Source: DASQEH01 sp038239485 (GTDB lineage Bacteria > Actinomycetota > Actinomycetes > Propionibacteriales > Nocardioidaceae). Taken from it: a stretch of DNA of 53,298 bases. This document shows, piece after piece, positions 44,139 to 53,298 of the stretch (within the stretch, counting starts at the first letter, position 1; each line of letters starts with the position of its first letter). The stretch spans positions 1 to 53,298 of the forward strand of contig JBBSET010000022.1 of NCBI GenBank assembly GCA_038239485.1, given 5' to 3'. A program made the translations under genes and the position numbers. The notes beneath the pieces are model-generated. The model was given only the letters and a program-made list of their open reading frames with translations. It was not told the DNA's origin and made no database searches.

Positions 44139-44142
<4 letters not shown>
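41872..44142 (+). CDS. Molybdenum hydroxylase catalytic subunit (aromatic/heterocycle dehydrogenase type)
   Basis: A 756-residue molybdopterin-binding subunit. It has GAFGGKQ near residue 245, the RGFGTPQ loop near residue 350 and the catalytic-Glu motif GAKGAGEGGL near residue 700. The CO dehydrogenase active-site loop VAYRCSF is absent, so CO is not the substrate; the loop here reads SHTPPATAFRGFG as in aromatic or N-heterocycle hydroxylases. GTG start with 4-bp overlap. It forms a heterotrimer with the FAD and FeS subunits and is cytoplasmic. It probably hydroxylates a heterocycle, aromatic or aldehyde carbon. Confidence 0.9.
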
Positions 44143-45629
<1,487 letters not shown>

Positions 45630-45735
45630 GCGGGCAGGCGCCGGTAGCGGCGGTCCCAGGGCCTGACGGACTGTCGGCGGTCCGGTTCGGCTTGACGGCC
45701 GGGAACCGAGGTCCCTATCATGTGCACCTATCGGC

Positions 45736-45750
45736 AATCGATTATCGGTT
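45736..45750 (+). promoter_or_regulatory. Island regulon motif copy C (AATCGATTATCGGTT)
   Basis: It is identical over 15 bases to copy B in reverse orientation. It lies 54 bases upstream of the solute-binding protein start, so that gene appears to have its own regulated promoter. Confidence 0.75.
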
Positions 45751-45803
45751 GTATGACCCCGGACGGGCGAGGCGCTCCTCCGTTGAAGACCACAGGAGAG
45801 TCA

Positions 45804-47171
45804 ATGATGAACTCCAACAGGCTGCCACGGTTCGGCACGGCGGCCGTGGCCGCAGCCGCGACACTGATCGCGCTGGCGGGATGCGGCGGCGGCTCGTCGC
45901 CGAGCTCGACAACGGACTCGGCTACCTCACCTGGTACGGCGCCAGCGGGCGCGATCAAGATCGGTGTGCTGACCACCTGTGGTGGTCCGTTCGCGAGCTT
46001 CGAGGCCGAGTCGCTCTCCGGCGCCAAGTACGCGCTCATCAAGGACGCCGGAGGTGCCGCCGCCGGACAGGGTCCGCAGGACCAGGTGACCGGCGCAACG
46101 GTCGCCGGGAAGCCGATCTCGATCAGCTACGGCTGCTCCGACGCCACCCCTGACAAGGCTGTTGCCGAGGCGCGCCGGCTGGTGGAGAACGTGGGCGTGC
46201 AGATCCTCGTCGGCCCACTGTCAGGTGACGAGGGCGTCGCCGTCGCGGACTACGCCAAGAGCGTTCCCGGCATCACCTTCGTCAACGGCACGTCAGCAGC
46301 ACAGGCGACGACCTTGTCGGTGAAGGCGCCGAACTTCTTCCGCTTCGGCGGCGACGGTGCGCAGTGGATGGCCGGTCTGGGCACGTATGCCTACAAGACC
46401 CTGGGCTGGCGCAAGGTCGCGATCCTGGGCGAGGACTACTCCTACCCCTACACGCAGGCCGCCGGGTTCGTCACCGAGTTCACCTCGCTGGGTGGCCAGG
46501 TCACCGCGCGCACGTGGGTGCCCCTCACGCAGACCGACTGGTCGTCCCCCGTGGCCCAGCTGCCGCGCGATGTCGACGGCGTGCTGCTGCTCACAGGTGG
46601 GACGAACACGATCGCCGCTGAGAAGGCGTTCATCCAGATCGGCAAGAACCCCGGCACGTACCTGCTCGGTGGTTCTTCGGTGATGGATCCGACGTCCTTC
46701 ACGGTCGGTGACCAGCTCGTGGGTCTCACCGGTGGGTCGCCGGTGCCGCTGGGCGGAACCAGCCAAGGATGGACGTCCTACATCGACGGGTTCAGCAAGG
46801 CGTTTCCCGACGTTCCAGGAGACAGCCTGTTCACCGTCCTGTACTACGACAGCATGGAGGCCGTGATCGAAGGCCTGACCAAGGTCAACGGGGACCTGAG
46901 CGGCAACGAGAAAGCCTTCCAGAGCGCCCTGACGACACTCCAGCCGACGTTCCCCAACGGCAAGGTCAAGCTCGACGCCAACCGCAACTCGGTGCAGCCG
47001 GCATACGTCGTGCAGGTCGTCAAGGACGGTTCCAGCCTTGGCTTCAAGGTCGTCCAGACGGTGCCCAGCGTGGACCAGACCTTCGGGGGCCTGTTCAGCG
47101 CCAGCTCGCCGACGCCAGGGCGTACCGAGCCGGCTGGCGCCACCGGTTCACCGCCTCCGTGGGCCAAGTAA
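45804..47171 (+). CDS. Lipoprotein solute-binding protein of the Liv-type ABC importer
   Basis: A 455-residue extracytoplasmic binding protein. A signal peptide ends in lipobox ALAGC with lipid-anchored Cys27. The mature domain has the leucine-binding-protein fold: IKIGVLTTCGGPFASFEAESLSG, AEARRLVENVGVQILVGPLSGDEGVAVAD, and YDSMEAVIEGL near the C-terminus. The ATG at 45804 follows GGAG. It probably supplies the substrate to LivHMGF encoded about 6 kb to the left. It has a Gly/Pro-rich C-terminal extension. Confidence 0.9.
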   Translation: MMNSNRLPRFGTAAVAAAATLIALAGCGGGSSPSSTTDSATSPGTAPAGAIKIGVLTTCGGPFASFEAESLSGAKYALIKDAGGAAAGQGPQDQVTGATVAGKPISISYGCSDATPDKAVAEARRLVENVGVQILVGPLSGDEGVAVADYAKSVPGITFVNGTSAAQATTLSVKAPNFFRFGGDGAQWMAGLGTYAYKTLGWRKVAILGEDYSYPYTQAAGFVTEFTSLGGQVTARTWVPLTQTDWSSPVAQLPRDVDGVLLLTGGTNTIAAEKAFIQIGKNPGTYLLGGSSVMDPTSFTVGDQLVGLTGGSPVPLGGTSQGWTSYIDGFSKAFPDVPGDSLFTVLYYDSMEAVIEGLTKVNGDLSGNEKAFQSALTTLQPTFPNGKVKLDANRNSVQPAYVVQVVKDGSSLGFKVVQTVPSVDQTFGGLFSASSPTPGRTEPAGATGSPPPWAK

Positions 47172-47189
47172 CGGGAGAGGCGACACCCC

Positions 47190-48317
47190 ATGAAGACCGA
47201 CCTGACCACTGAGGACGCAGCCGAGCCGGGCGTCGGCGACCGCGGGGACGAGGTGCCCCCGTTGTTGGCGATGGCCCAGACCACCCCGACCCGTCTGTGG
47301 AACGACTCGGCAACCTTGTCGGAGTTGTCGGCCGCGATCGGTTGGGGCGCGGTGGGGGCGACGTGCAACCCCGTCATCGCGCTCGCGGCCCTGCGTAGCG
47401 ACCTGCCCCGATGGCAGCAGCGGATCCGCGGCCACGCCGCGGCGCACCCGTCCGCGTCGGAGTCCGACATCGGCTGGGCGATGGTGAAGGAGCTCTCGAT
47501 CGAGGCGGCGGCGCTGCTCGACGACGCATTCAGCGAGCACGCCGGCCGCAACGGGCGGCTGTCAGTTCAGACCGACCCGCGTCTGTATCGTGACGCTGAC
47601 GGCCTCGTGGCGCAGGCGGTGGAGTTCGACGCCCTGGCATCGAACGTCATCGTGAAGATCCCGGCCACCGAGATCGGGATCCGGGCCATGGAGGAAGTCA
47701 CCTACCGCGGCATCAGCGTCAACGCGACGGTCTCGTTCACGGTGCCGCAGGCGCAAGCGGTCGCGGAGGCAATCGAGCGCGGGCTGGAACGCCGGGAGGC
47801 CGAGGGGCTCGACGTCGCCGCCATGGGCCCGGTCTGCACGATCATGGTCGGCCGCCTCGACGACTGGATGAAGGCTGTCGCCAAGCGCGACTCCGTCGTC
47901 GTCGACCCGGGAGTCTTCGAGTGGGCCGGCGTCGCGGTGTTCAAGCGCGCCTACCAGCTGTTTCTGGAGCAGGGCTTCCGTACCCGGCTGCTGTCGGCGG
48001 CCTTCCGCAACCACATGCACTGGAGCCAGCTCATCGGCGGCGACGTGGTCATCTCCCCGCCGTTCGAGTGGCAGCTGCGACTCAACGCGAGCGACATCGA
48101 GCCACTGGCACGCATCGACGAGCCCGTGGCGGACGCCGTCCTCGCCACCTTGTACGACAAGTTCGCCGACTTCCGCCGTGGCTACGACCCCGATGGGATG
48201 ACGGCCGCCGAGTTCCAGGAGTACGGCCCGACCCGCAAGACGCTACGCCAGTTCCTCGCAGCCTGCGCCGAGCTCGAGTTGCTGGTCCGCGACGTGTTGC
48301 TGCCCGATCCGGGATAG
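47190..48317 (+). CDS. Transaldolase-family protein
   Basis: A 375-residue class I aldolase-fold protein. The barrel opens with TRLWNDS then GATCNPVIALAAL (residues 57-69), and VKIPATEIG places the Schiff-base Lys at residue 156. A later SVNATVSFTVPQA and an RLDDWMKA segment fit the family. It lies 18 bases after the binding-protein gene with its own ribosome site, so it is cotranscribed. The length and a Ser/Asp-rich N-terminus differ from housekeeping transaldolases. In this context it may cleave or join a pathway intermediate; its reaction is unknown. Confidence 0.85.
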   Translation: MKTDLTTEDAAEPGVGDRGDEVPPLLAMAQTTPTRLWNDSATLSELSAAIGWGAVGATCNPVIALAALRSDLPRWQQRIRGHAAAHPSASESDIGWAMVKELSIEAAALLDDAFSEHAGRNGRLSVQTDPRLYRDADGLVAQAVEFDALASNVIVKIPATEIGIRAMEEVTYRGISVNATVSFTVPQAQAVAEAIERGLERREAEGLDVAAMGPVCTIMVGRLDDWMKAVAKRDSVVVDPGVFEWAGVAVFKRAYQLFLEQGFRTRLLSAAFRNHMHWSQLIGGDVVISPPFEWQLRLNASDIEPLARIDEPVADAVLATLYDKFADFRRGYDPDGMTAAEFQEYGPTRKTLRQFLAACAELELLVRDVLLPDPG

Positions 48318-48337
48318 TCGCCGCTCGGGAGCGTTCG

Positions 48338-49153
48338 TCACTGGGTAGCGGTCAGACCGCCGTCGAGGGTGAGGACCTGACCGGTGACGAATGACGAGGC
48401 CTGCGAGCAGAAGAACAGGATCGCACCGACCAGATCGTCGGTGTCGGCGATCCGCCGAAGGGGTATGCGGGCGACCAGCCGGTTGTAGAAGTCCTCGTCC
48501 TTCAGCAGGTTGGCCGCCTGCTCCGTGCGCACGAACGTGGGAGAGATGGCGTTGACCCGGATGCCGTACTTGGCCCACTCCGTGGCGTGCTGGCGGGTGA
48601 TGGCGTCCATGGCGCCTTTGGCTGCTACGTACGCCGAGTAGCCGGCGTCGATGCCCAACTGGCCACGGACCGAGCTGATGTTGAGCACCGAGCCGCCTTG
48701 GCCTCCCGCGATCATGGCTCGCGCCGCGGCCTGAGAGACCAGCAGCGCCGTGGTCAGGTTGAGGTCGAAGATCCGCTCCCACTCCGAGCGGGGGTACTCC
48801 TCCGCGGGGTACAGCGCGGTACCGGCGCCACCGCCGATGCCGTTGACCAAGACGTCGACCCGTCCGAACATGTCCAGAGTCTGCTGCACGGCGTCGTCCG
48901 CAGCCGCCTTGTCGGTCATGTCGCCCGCGATGATGAGCGGCTCGCCGTCAGCGCTCTCGACCGCTTTGCGCGCCTCGGCGAGACGCTCCCGCGAGCGGCC
49001 GATGACCGCCACCTTGGCGCCGACGCCGGCCGGGGCGCCGCAGGCGCGGACTCCGACGCCGCCGGATCCCCCCGCGACGATGGCGACCCGGTCGATGAGG
49101 GTGAAGCGTCGCAGCTCGTCTTGGCTCTGGGCGGTCATGCGCTGGTCGGTCAT
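48338..49153 (-). CDS. Short-chain dehydrogenase/reductase
   Basis: A 271-residue SDR. NNAG-like DVLVNGIGGGAG, the catalytic Ser in NISSVRG, the YxxxK pair in GYSAYVAAKGAM and a C-terminal TGQVLTLDGG are all present. The N-terminal dinucleotide loop reads GGSGGVGVRACGAPAGVGAKV, whose second half (with Gly and Pro) is unusual for the following helix; it may reflect a local change or a compensated frameshift. The ATG at 49153 with GGAGG is used; an alternative is 49138. It is on the same strand as the upstream metallo-hydrolase and is likely in its operon. The expected role is oxidation of a hydroxyl intermediate. Confidence 0.85.
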   Translation of the reverse strand: MTDQRMTAQSQDELRRFTLIDRVAIVAGGSGGVGVRACGAPAGVGAKVAVIGRSRERLAEARKAVESADGEPLIIAGDMTDKAAADDAVQQTLDMFGRVDVLVNGIGGGAGTALYPAEEYPRSEWERIFDLNLTTALLVSQAAARAMIAGGQGGSVLNISSVRGQLGIDAGYSAYVAAKGAMDAITRQHATEWAKYGIRVNAISPTFVRTEQAANLLKDEDFYNRLVARIPLRRIADTDDLVGAILFFCSQASSFVTGQVLTLDGGLTATQ

Positions 49154-49229
49154 GGTGTGAGGGCCTCCGGAGGCATCGGTCTGGCGCACGGTGAGGGCTG
49201 CGCGGTCAAGGCAGTGACAGCGACTGTGG

Positions 49230-50102
49230 TCAGCGGACCGGGCTGCGCTTGGCTGTGAACTTGTCCCACAGCGACGCCGCGTTGAGCTTCTGGATGTGAT
49301 CCATCATGTGGCCCTGCCCGACGTCGACAGGGCCGAACTTGTCGCGAAAGTCGACTCGGGCCATCGTCTCCTCACGTGACCAGCCCTTGGCGACGGCCTC
49401 GGCCACCGCGCTGGTCCACTCGAGCAGCACGGCGCGTTGGGAAGCCAGGTATGCAGGCGTGGTCACGGGGCCGTGCCCTGGGACGACGACGTCGACGTCG
49501 AGGTTGCCGATCACCTCGAGGGCTCCGACCCACTGGTCGACATCCGACGTCATCAGCCACGTCTGGCACTGCGAGAAGACGGTGTCGCCGGTGAAGACCA
49601 CTCGCTCCGCTGGCACGTACACCGCGAGCTGCCCGGGGGTATGGCCCGGCGTGTGGATGAGGTGGAAGTCCGTGGTCCCGACCCTGATGTCCAGGTCCCC
49701 GGTGAACACGAGGTCGCCGCGGTTCGGATCCTCGTAGTAGGTGTCTCTGTCCGGGACCATCGGCGCCGCCTGCGGGTCGTCGACCGGGATGGCTTCCAGG
49801 GCGTAGTCGAACGGGTCGAGGTCCGCAGTCGGCACCATGAAGTTGTCGGCCACGCCTTGGTGGTGCACGACCTCACCGGCCCCCTTGAACCAGTAGTTGC
49901 CGAAGATGTGGTCGACGTGGTGTTCGGTGTTGATCACGAAGCGGATCGGGCCGTGAGCCTCCGCCTGCTTGCGCATCTCCACCGCCTTGGTCGGTAGCTG
50001 CGGGGTGTCCACGACCACCACCCCTGCGGACGTGACCACGTAGCTGGGGTTGCAGCCACGGATCTCGGTTGACGTGAACACCCGGGGCGTAACACGCTGC
50101 AC
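49230..50102 (-). CDS. MBL-fold metallo-hydrolase with altered first His
   Basis: A 290-residue metallo-beta-lactamase-fold protein. The metal motif reads NTEHHVDH at residues 58-65, so the first His of HxHxDH is Glu60, while H62, D64 and H65 are kept. Later ligands appear in HTPGHTPG, FTGDTVF and PGHGPV. The GTG at 50102 follows GGGAGG. A Glu in place of the first His is seen in some MBL subfamilies, and zinc binding may differ. Family roles include hydrolysis of lactones or thioesters. It is divergent from a SnoaL-like gene, with regulon motif D between them. Confidence 0.85.
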   Translation of the reverse strand: MQRVTPRVFTSTEIRGCNPSYVVTSAGVVVVDTPQLPTKAVEMRKQAEAHGPIRFVINTEHHVDHIFGNYWFKGAGEVVHHQGVADNFMVPTADLDPFDYALEAIPVDDPQAAPMVPDRDTYYEDPNRGDLVFTGDLDIRVGTTDFHLIHTPGHTPGQLAVYVPAERVVFTGDTVFSQCQTWLMTSDVDQWVGALEVIGNLDVDVVVPGHGPVTTPAYLASQRAVLLEWTSAVAEAVAKGWSREETMARVDFRDKFGPVDVGQGHMMDHIQKLNAASLWDKFTAKRSPVR

Positions 50103-50195
50103 GGCGAACCTCCCTCTGGAGTGCCCGGGCCATCCCGGGAGTCACATCACCGGTGCAGCGACGGAATCTGAGATGCAGGGCCGGTGTGGGACAAT

Positions 50196-50210
50196 AATCG
50201 ATTCTCGATG
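50196..50210 (+). promoter_or_regulatory. Island regulon motif copy D (AATCGATTCTCGATG)
   Basis: It matches copies B/C at AATCGATT-TCG with one core change and lies between the divergent MBL-fold gene and the SnoaL-like gene, 93 bases from the MBL start. It overlaps the first ATG (50208) of the SnoaL frame, which argues that the SnoaL gene starts further downstream. Confidence 0.65.
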
Positions 50211-50318
50211 GGGTCTCTGTCAAACCTGAAGGTGGTGCTGTGCACCCGCCGCTCCGCCAGCGCAGATGACGCTGACGAACCACTGTTGACAGGTCTCGTG
50301 CGGAGGGTGTCGGATGAG

Positions 50319-50666
50319 GTGGTGCTCTCACCCGAGGAAGTCGTCCAGGCAGAGGTCGAGGCCTACAACGCTCTCGACGCCGAGGCCCTGACGAAATGCT
50401 TCCACTCCGAAGCAGTCGTTATCGGTCCAGATGGACAGGTGATGATGGCGGGGAGCGATGCCATCAAGGGCATGTACGCGCAGCTATTCGCTCAAAGCCC
50501 GGATCTGCACGTCGACATCATCTCTCGCATCACCGTCGGAGACTGGGTCATCGACGAGGAGGCCACCTCTGGTCTCGTCTTCGAGGGCTTCCCTCCCGAC
50601 CTGCATGCCGCTGTCGTCTACCAGGTACGCGACCAGCTCATCACCCAGGTTCGGATTCTCGCGTAG
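50319..50666 (+). CDS. SnoaL-like (NTF2-fold) protein
   Basis: About 115 residues (V-V-L-S-P-E-E start), with the NTF2 opening VQAEVEAYNALDAEALTKCFHSEAVVIGPDG and a closing VVYQVRDQLITQVRILA. The longer frames start at 50184 or 50208 and would overlap the regulatory motif, and they add about 40 low-similarity residues. A GGAGG at 50302-50306 favours the GTG pair at 50319/50322. It is convergent with the epoxide-hydrolase-family gene downstream. Its function is unknown; it may act on an intermediate of the island pathway. Confidence 0.75.
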   Translation: MVLSPEEVVQAEVEAYNALDAEALTKCFHSEAVVIGPDGQVMMAGSDAIKGMYAQLFAQSPDLHVDIISRITVGDWVIDEEATSGLVFEGFPPDLHAAVVYQVRDQLITQVRILA

Positions 50667-50699
50667 GGCGACATCGCCGCCCTCCGCGGCGGGCCCTCC

Positions 50700-51872
50700 T
50701 TATGTCGCCAATGCCCGGTAGGGGCGGAAAAACGCACGCAGCTCCTCCGCGTACAGCTCGGGCTCCTCGAACGGTGCGAAGTGTCCACCGCGGGGGGGCT
50801 CGGTCACGCGGACGACGTTCGCCGTACGTTCGAGCCACGCGCGCGGCGGGCGGACGATGTCGCCGGCAAAGAGCGAGAAACCGGACGGCACCTCGACCCT
50901 GCGGGCGTGCTGGGCGGGCGCGATCGCCGCGTTCGCGGCATACATCCGCATCGACGAGCCGATCGTCGCGGTGAGCCAGTACAGCGTGACGTTCGTGAGG
51001 ATCTCGTCCTTCGTGAATCGGCGCTCGACGTCGCCATCGCAGTCGCTCCACGCGCGGAGCTTCTCGACGATCCAGGCGGCGAGCCCGACTGGCGAGTCGG
51101 TGAGTCCGAAGGCGGCGGTCTGAGGTTTCGTGCGATGCATCGCGGCGTAGGCGCCCTCGGCCGCGCCCCAGGCCCCAGCGCCCTGGAGCCACTCGCGCTC
51201 CTCGGGCGTGAGATCCGCCTGGTCGCCCGTGAAGACCGGCAGGCCGGCGTCGGTACGGTGGACGGCCACGACCCGGTCGGGGTGGTCGAGGGCGAGGTAT
51301 CTGCTCACGTGGCTGCCGAGGTCCCCGCCGGCGGCGCCGAAGCGCGGATAGCCGAGGACATCCATCAACTCCGCCCAGAGGGCGGCCACGGCGACGGAGT
51401 CGAGGGCCGGACCGGTCGGGCGGTCGGAATACCCGAAGCCGGGTATATCCGGCACGACCACGTCGAACGCGTCGGCGGGATCTGCGCCGTGTGCTCCTGG
51501 GTCGGCCAGGAGCGAGATGACCTTGGTGTACCGCCAGAACGAGTCCGGCCAGCCGTGGCTGAGCACGAGTGGCAGGACGGGCCCGGCCGGCGAGGCGGCC
51601 CTGACGTACACGAAGTGGAGCCCGAGACCGCCGAGCCGGACGCGGAAGTGCGGGAGCCGCGCGAGTGCCGCCTCCTGCGCCGGCCAGTCGAACCCGTCCA
51701 GCCAGTAGGCGACGAGCTCGCGAAGATAGCCGAGGTCAGCGCCCAACGACCACCCGGTGTCCTCTGGCGCGTCCGGCCAGCGAGTCGCGCGCAGCCTGCT
51801 GCCCAGGTCCTCGAGCGCTGCAGAGGAGGTCCGCGGGGTGTAGGGCTCGGCGCGAGGCGAGGAGTCCACCAT
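50700..51872 (-). CDS. Epoxide hydrolase-family alpha/beta hydrolase (EHN domain)
   Basis: A 390-residue hydrolase of the microsomal-type epoxide hydrolase family. The N-terminal EHN domain has TRWPDAPEDTGWSLG and YWLDGFDWPAQE. The oxyanion loop is HGWPDSFWRY, the nucleophile Asp is in GGDLGSHVS, and the catalytic His is in RGGHFAPFEEP. Members open epoxide rings with an ester intermediate, but some actinobacterial relatives act on esters. The ATG at 51872 has been used; a GTG three codons upstream is possible. It is divergent from the GGDEF gene. Confidence 0.87.
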   Translation of the reverse strand: MVDSSPRAEPYTPRTSSAALEDLGSRLRATRWPDAPEDTGWSLGADLGYLRELVAYWLDGFDWPAQEAALARLPHFRVRLGGLGLHFVYVRAASPAGPVLPLVLSHGWPDSFWRYTKVISLLADPGAHGADPADAFDVVVPDIPGFGYSDRPTGPALDSVAVAALWAELMDVLGYPRFGAAGGDLGSHVSRYLALDHPDRVVAVHRTDAGLPVFTGDQADLTPEEREWLQGAGAWGAAEGAYAAMHRTKPQTAAFGLTDSPVGLAAWIVEKLRAWSDCDGDVERRFTKDEILTNVTLYWLTATIGSSMRMYAANAAIAPAQHARRVEVPSGFSLFAGDIVRPPRAWLERTANVVRVTEPPRGGHFAPFEEPELYAEELRAFFRPYRALAT

Positions 51873-51949
51873 GCTCCGCACCCTATCCGCCGGGCTGCGG
51901 CACCCGCGAGGCCCTAGCAGGAGGTGCCACCGCCCTGCACAATTGGGTC

Positions 51950-52765
51950 ATGGCAGACAGCAACTTCCCGAAGCCGCGGCGCGCAGCGCACTCGCCGACG
52001 GAGTCCCAGTCGTCGGACGACCGCGATCAGACCGGCCGCGACCGCGACCTTGCCGCAGCCGCCCGTGACCGGATTGCGGCAGGTCGGGATCGAGCCGCGG
52101 AGGCTCGTGATCTGAAGGCGGCTGACCGGGACCGCCGTGCGGAGGCGCGAGAGCTGTCCGTTGACGACGACCCCGACGTCGCTGCGGAGTCGGACCGGGT
52201 CGAGGCTGGTCACGACCGCGACGGCGCGGCGGGCGATCGGCGGCACGCCGCCGGCGATCGAGCGGCCGATGTGACTGACCGCGTCGCCTCGACCTACGAA
52301 AGGACGGCAGCGTCTTTCGACGACCTGACCGGCGCCTACCGTCGCGACACGGGGCTGTCCGAGCTGAATCGCGAGTTGCTCAGAGCCGTGCGCACCAACG
52401 AGCCCTTCGTCCTTGCGTTCGTCGATGTCGACGGCCTCAAGGCGGTCAACGACTCGCTCGGCCATGCCGTCGGCGACCAGCTTCTCCGTCGGATCGTCGC
52501 GGCCATCAGACGACATATCCGAGCCTACGACCTGATTGTCCGCTTCGGCGGCGACGAGTTCCTCTGCGCCTTCGTGGATCTCACACTCGAGCAGGCAGCG
52601 GAGAGGTTCGCCCTCGTCAACGCCGACCTCGCACAACCCCCGCGCGTGTCCATCAGTGCCGGCCTAGCCGATCTCCGTGAGGGGGACTCGCTCGAGGACC
52701 TCATCCACACCGCGGACACCTCGCTGCGGGCCGAACGCAACAGGAAGCCCCCAGCCCGCGACTAG
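51950..52765 (+). CDS. Soluble diguanylate cyclase-like GGDEF protein with charged repeat N-terminus
   Basis: A 271-residue protein. Residues about 20-115 are a highly charged, repetitive helix-prone region of R-D-R-D/A-A-x-R-D units (such as GRDRDLAAAARDRIAAGRDRAAEARD). The GGDEF domain follows, with LAFVDVDGLKAVNDSLGHAVGDQLL, and GGDEF at residues 200-204, the active-site signature. An inhibitory I-site RxxD (RAYD) lies five residues before it. No transmembrane or sensory domain is visible. It may produce c-di-GMP, with the repeat region controlling oligomerisation; this is inference. Confidence 0.87.
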   Translation: MADSNFPKPRRAAHSPTESQSSDDRDQTGRDRDLAAAARDRIAAGRDRAAEARDLKAADRDRRAEARELSVDDDPDVAAESDRVEAGHDRDGAAGDRRHAAGDRAADVTDRVASTYERTAASFDDLTGAYRRDTGLSELNRELLRAVRTNEPFVLAFVDVDGLKAVNDSLGHAVGDQLLRRIVAAIRRHIRAYDLIVRFGGDEFLCAFVDLTLEQAAERFALVNADLAQPPRVSISAGLADLREGDSLEDLIHTADTSLRAERNRKPPARD

Positions 52766-52825
52766 GCCGGCACCCATATCGGGCGCACGTCCACGTCATC
52801 GGCAGCCGGGAACATCGCCACCACG

Positions 52826-53298
52826 TCAGCCGGTCGCGAGCGCTCTGCGGAGGAAGTCGAGCTCTAACAGCAGAAGGTTCTCAGCGACGACCTCATCGTT
52901 GGCCAGGTGCGTCGTGCCCGACAACGGCAGCACCTCGTGCGGCCTGCCGGCTGCAAGGAGTGCGCTGGACAGTCGCAGCGAGTGCGCGACGTACACGTTG
53001 TCATCGGCGAGGCCATGGATGATCATCAGCGGCCGGGTCAGGTTCGGCGCGAGCGGGATCAGGCTGTTCACTTCGTAGACGTCCGCACTGGTGTCGGGAT
53101 GGCCGAGGTAGCGCTCGCTGTAGCAGGTGTCGTAGAGGCGCTCGTCGGTCGTGGGGGCGCCGGCGATCGCCGCGGCGAACACCGACGGATGGCGTAACAC
53201 CCCCAGTGCGGCCAGGTATCCCCCGAAGGACCAGCCGCGGATGGCGACCCGTGAGCTGTCCACGTCGTCGGGGAACATCGCCGCAACCGCGCCGAGCA
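52826..53298 (-). CDS. S9-family prolyl oligopeptidase/DPP-like peptidase, C-terminal part
   Basis: The C-terminal part of an S9 catalytic domain reading off the right edge. The nucleophile Ser is in GWSFGGY, the Asp is in HGLADDNV and the His is in TTHL. The order and spacing match the DPP IV/acyl-peptidase group. The upstream part (N-terminal propeller) lies outside the window. It probably removes N-terminal dipeptides or acts on small peptides. Confidence 0.88.
   Translation of the reverse strand, partial: LGAVAAMFPDDVDSSRVAIRGWSFGGYLAALGVLRHPSVFAAAIAGAPTTDERLYDTCYSERYLGHPDTSADVYEVNSLIPLAPNLTRPLMIIHGLADDNVYVAHSLRLSSALLAAGRPHEVLPLSGTTHLANDEVVAENLLLLELDFLRRALATG

Overview
The window is high-GC DNA of a soil-type Actinomycetota. 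The evidence is the strong G/C third-position bias, the frequent GTG starts, an NmtR-type metal sensor, an F420-type luciferase-like oxidoreductase, an ECF42 sigma factor with its DGPF partner, and ScyD/ScyE and HxlR family proteins. A Nocardioidaceae-like or related soil genus is my guess; nothing in the window fixes the genus. I see no rRNA, tRNA, CRISPR array, transposase or phage gene.

Region 1 (about 1-25,500) is a patchwork of short transcription units. It holds a partial cupin gene, a DHA2 exporter divergent from an HxlR regulator, an ArsR/SRPBCC pair, a small membrane protein, a YjbR-like protein, a peptidase E homologue and a nitronate monooxygenase. It also holds two large secreted proteins of unknown role, a TetR regulator divergent from a SnoaL/NAD(P)-binding pair, a tandem GNAT protein, an O-methyltransferase, and an ECF42 sigma/DGPF pair. 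A P-loop kinase fused to a luciferase-like oxidoreductase follows, then a P1B-4 metal ATPase divergent from NmtR, a double VOC protein and an FAD monooxygenase. Three truncated remnants (DinB/DUF664, glyoxalase, pentapeptide repeat) show gene decay here.

Region 2 (about 25,900-50,700) is a coherent catabolic island. An IclR gene faces a tandem-fused class III CoA-transferase. A DHA2 exporter comes next. A leftward block then encodes a split PEP-synthase-like phosphotransferase (an ATP-grasp protein and a phosphohistidine-domain protein), a fumarylacetoacetase-fold enzyme, an ABM-domain protein and a histidine phosphatase. Upstream lies a leftward LivHMGF-type ABC importer. Divergent from it, a rightward operon with 4-bp overlaps at every junction encodes a GntR/FCD regulator, a three-subunit molybdenum hydroxylase and an MmsA-type aldehyde dehydrogenase. 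Next come a lipoprotein solute-binding protein and a transaldolase-like enzyme, then leftward SDR and metallo-hydrolase genes facing a SnoaL-like gene.

Four promoter regions of this island share a 15-bp motif close to AATCGATTATCGGTT (35914-35928, 39560-39574 on the minus strand, 45736-45750, 50196-50210). The simplest reading is one regulon controlled by the island's GntR protein. The gene set suggests uptake of an organic acid or aromatic/heterocyclic compound, possible activation by phosphorylation, hydroxylation by a molybdenum enzyme, hydrolysis or aldol cleavage, and CoA-dependent oxidation of a semialdehyde. The substrate cannot be read from sequence. Region 3 (50,700-53,298) holds an epoxide-hydrolase-family protein, a soluble GGDEF protein with an unusual charged repeat N-terminus, and the 3' end of an S9 peptidase.
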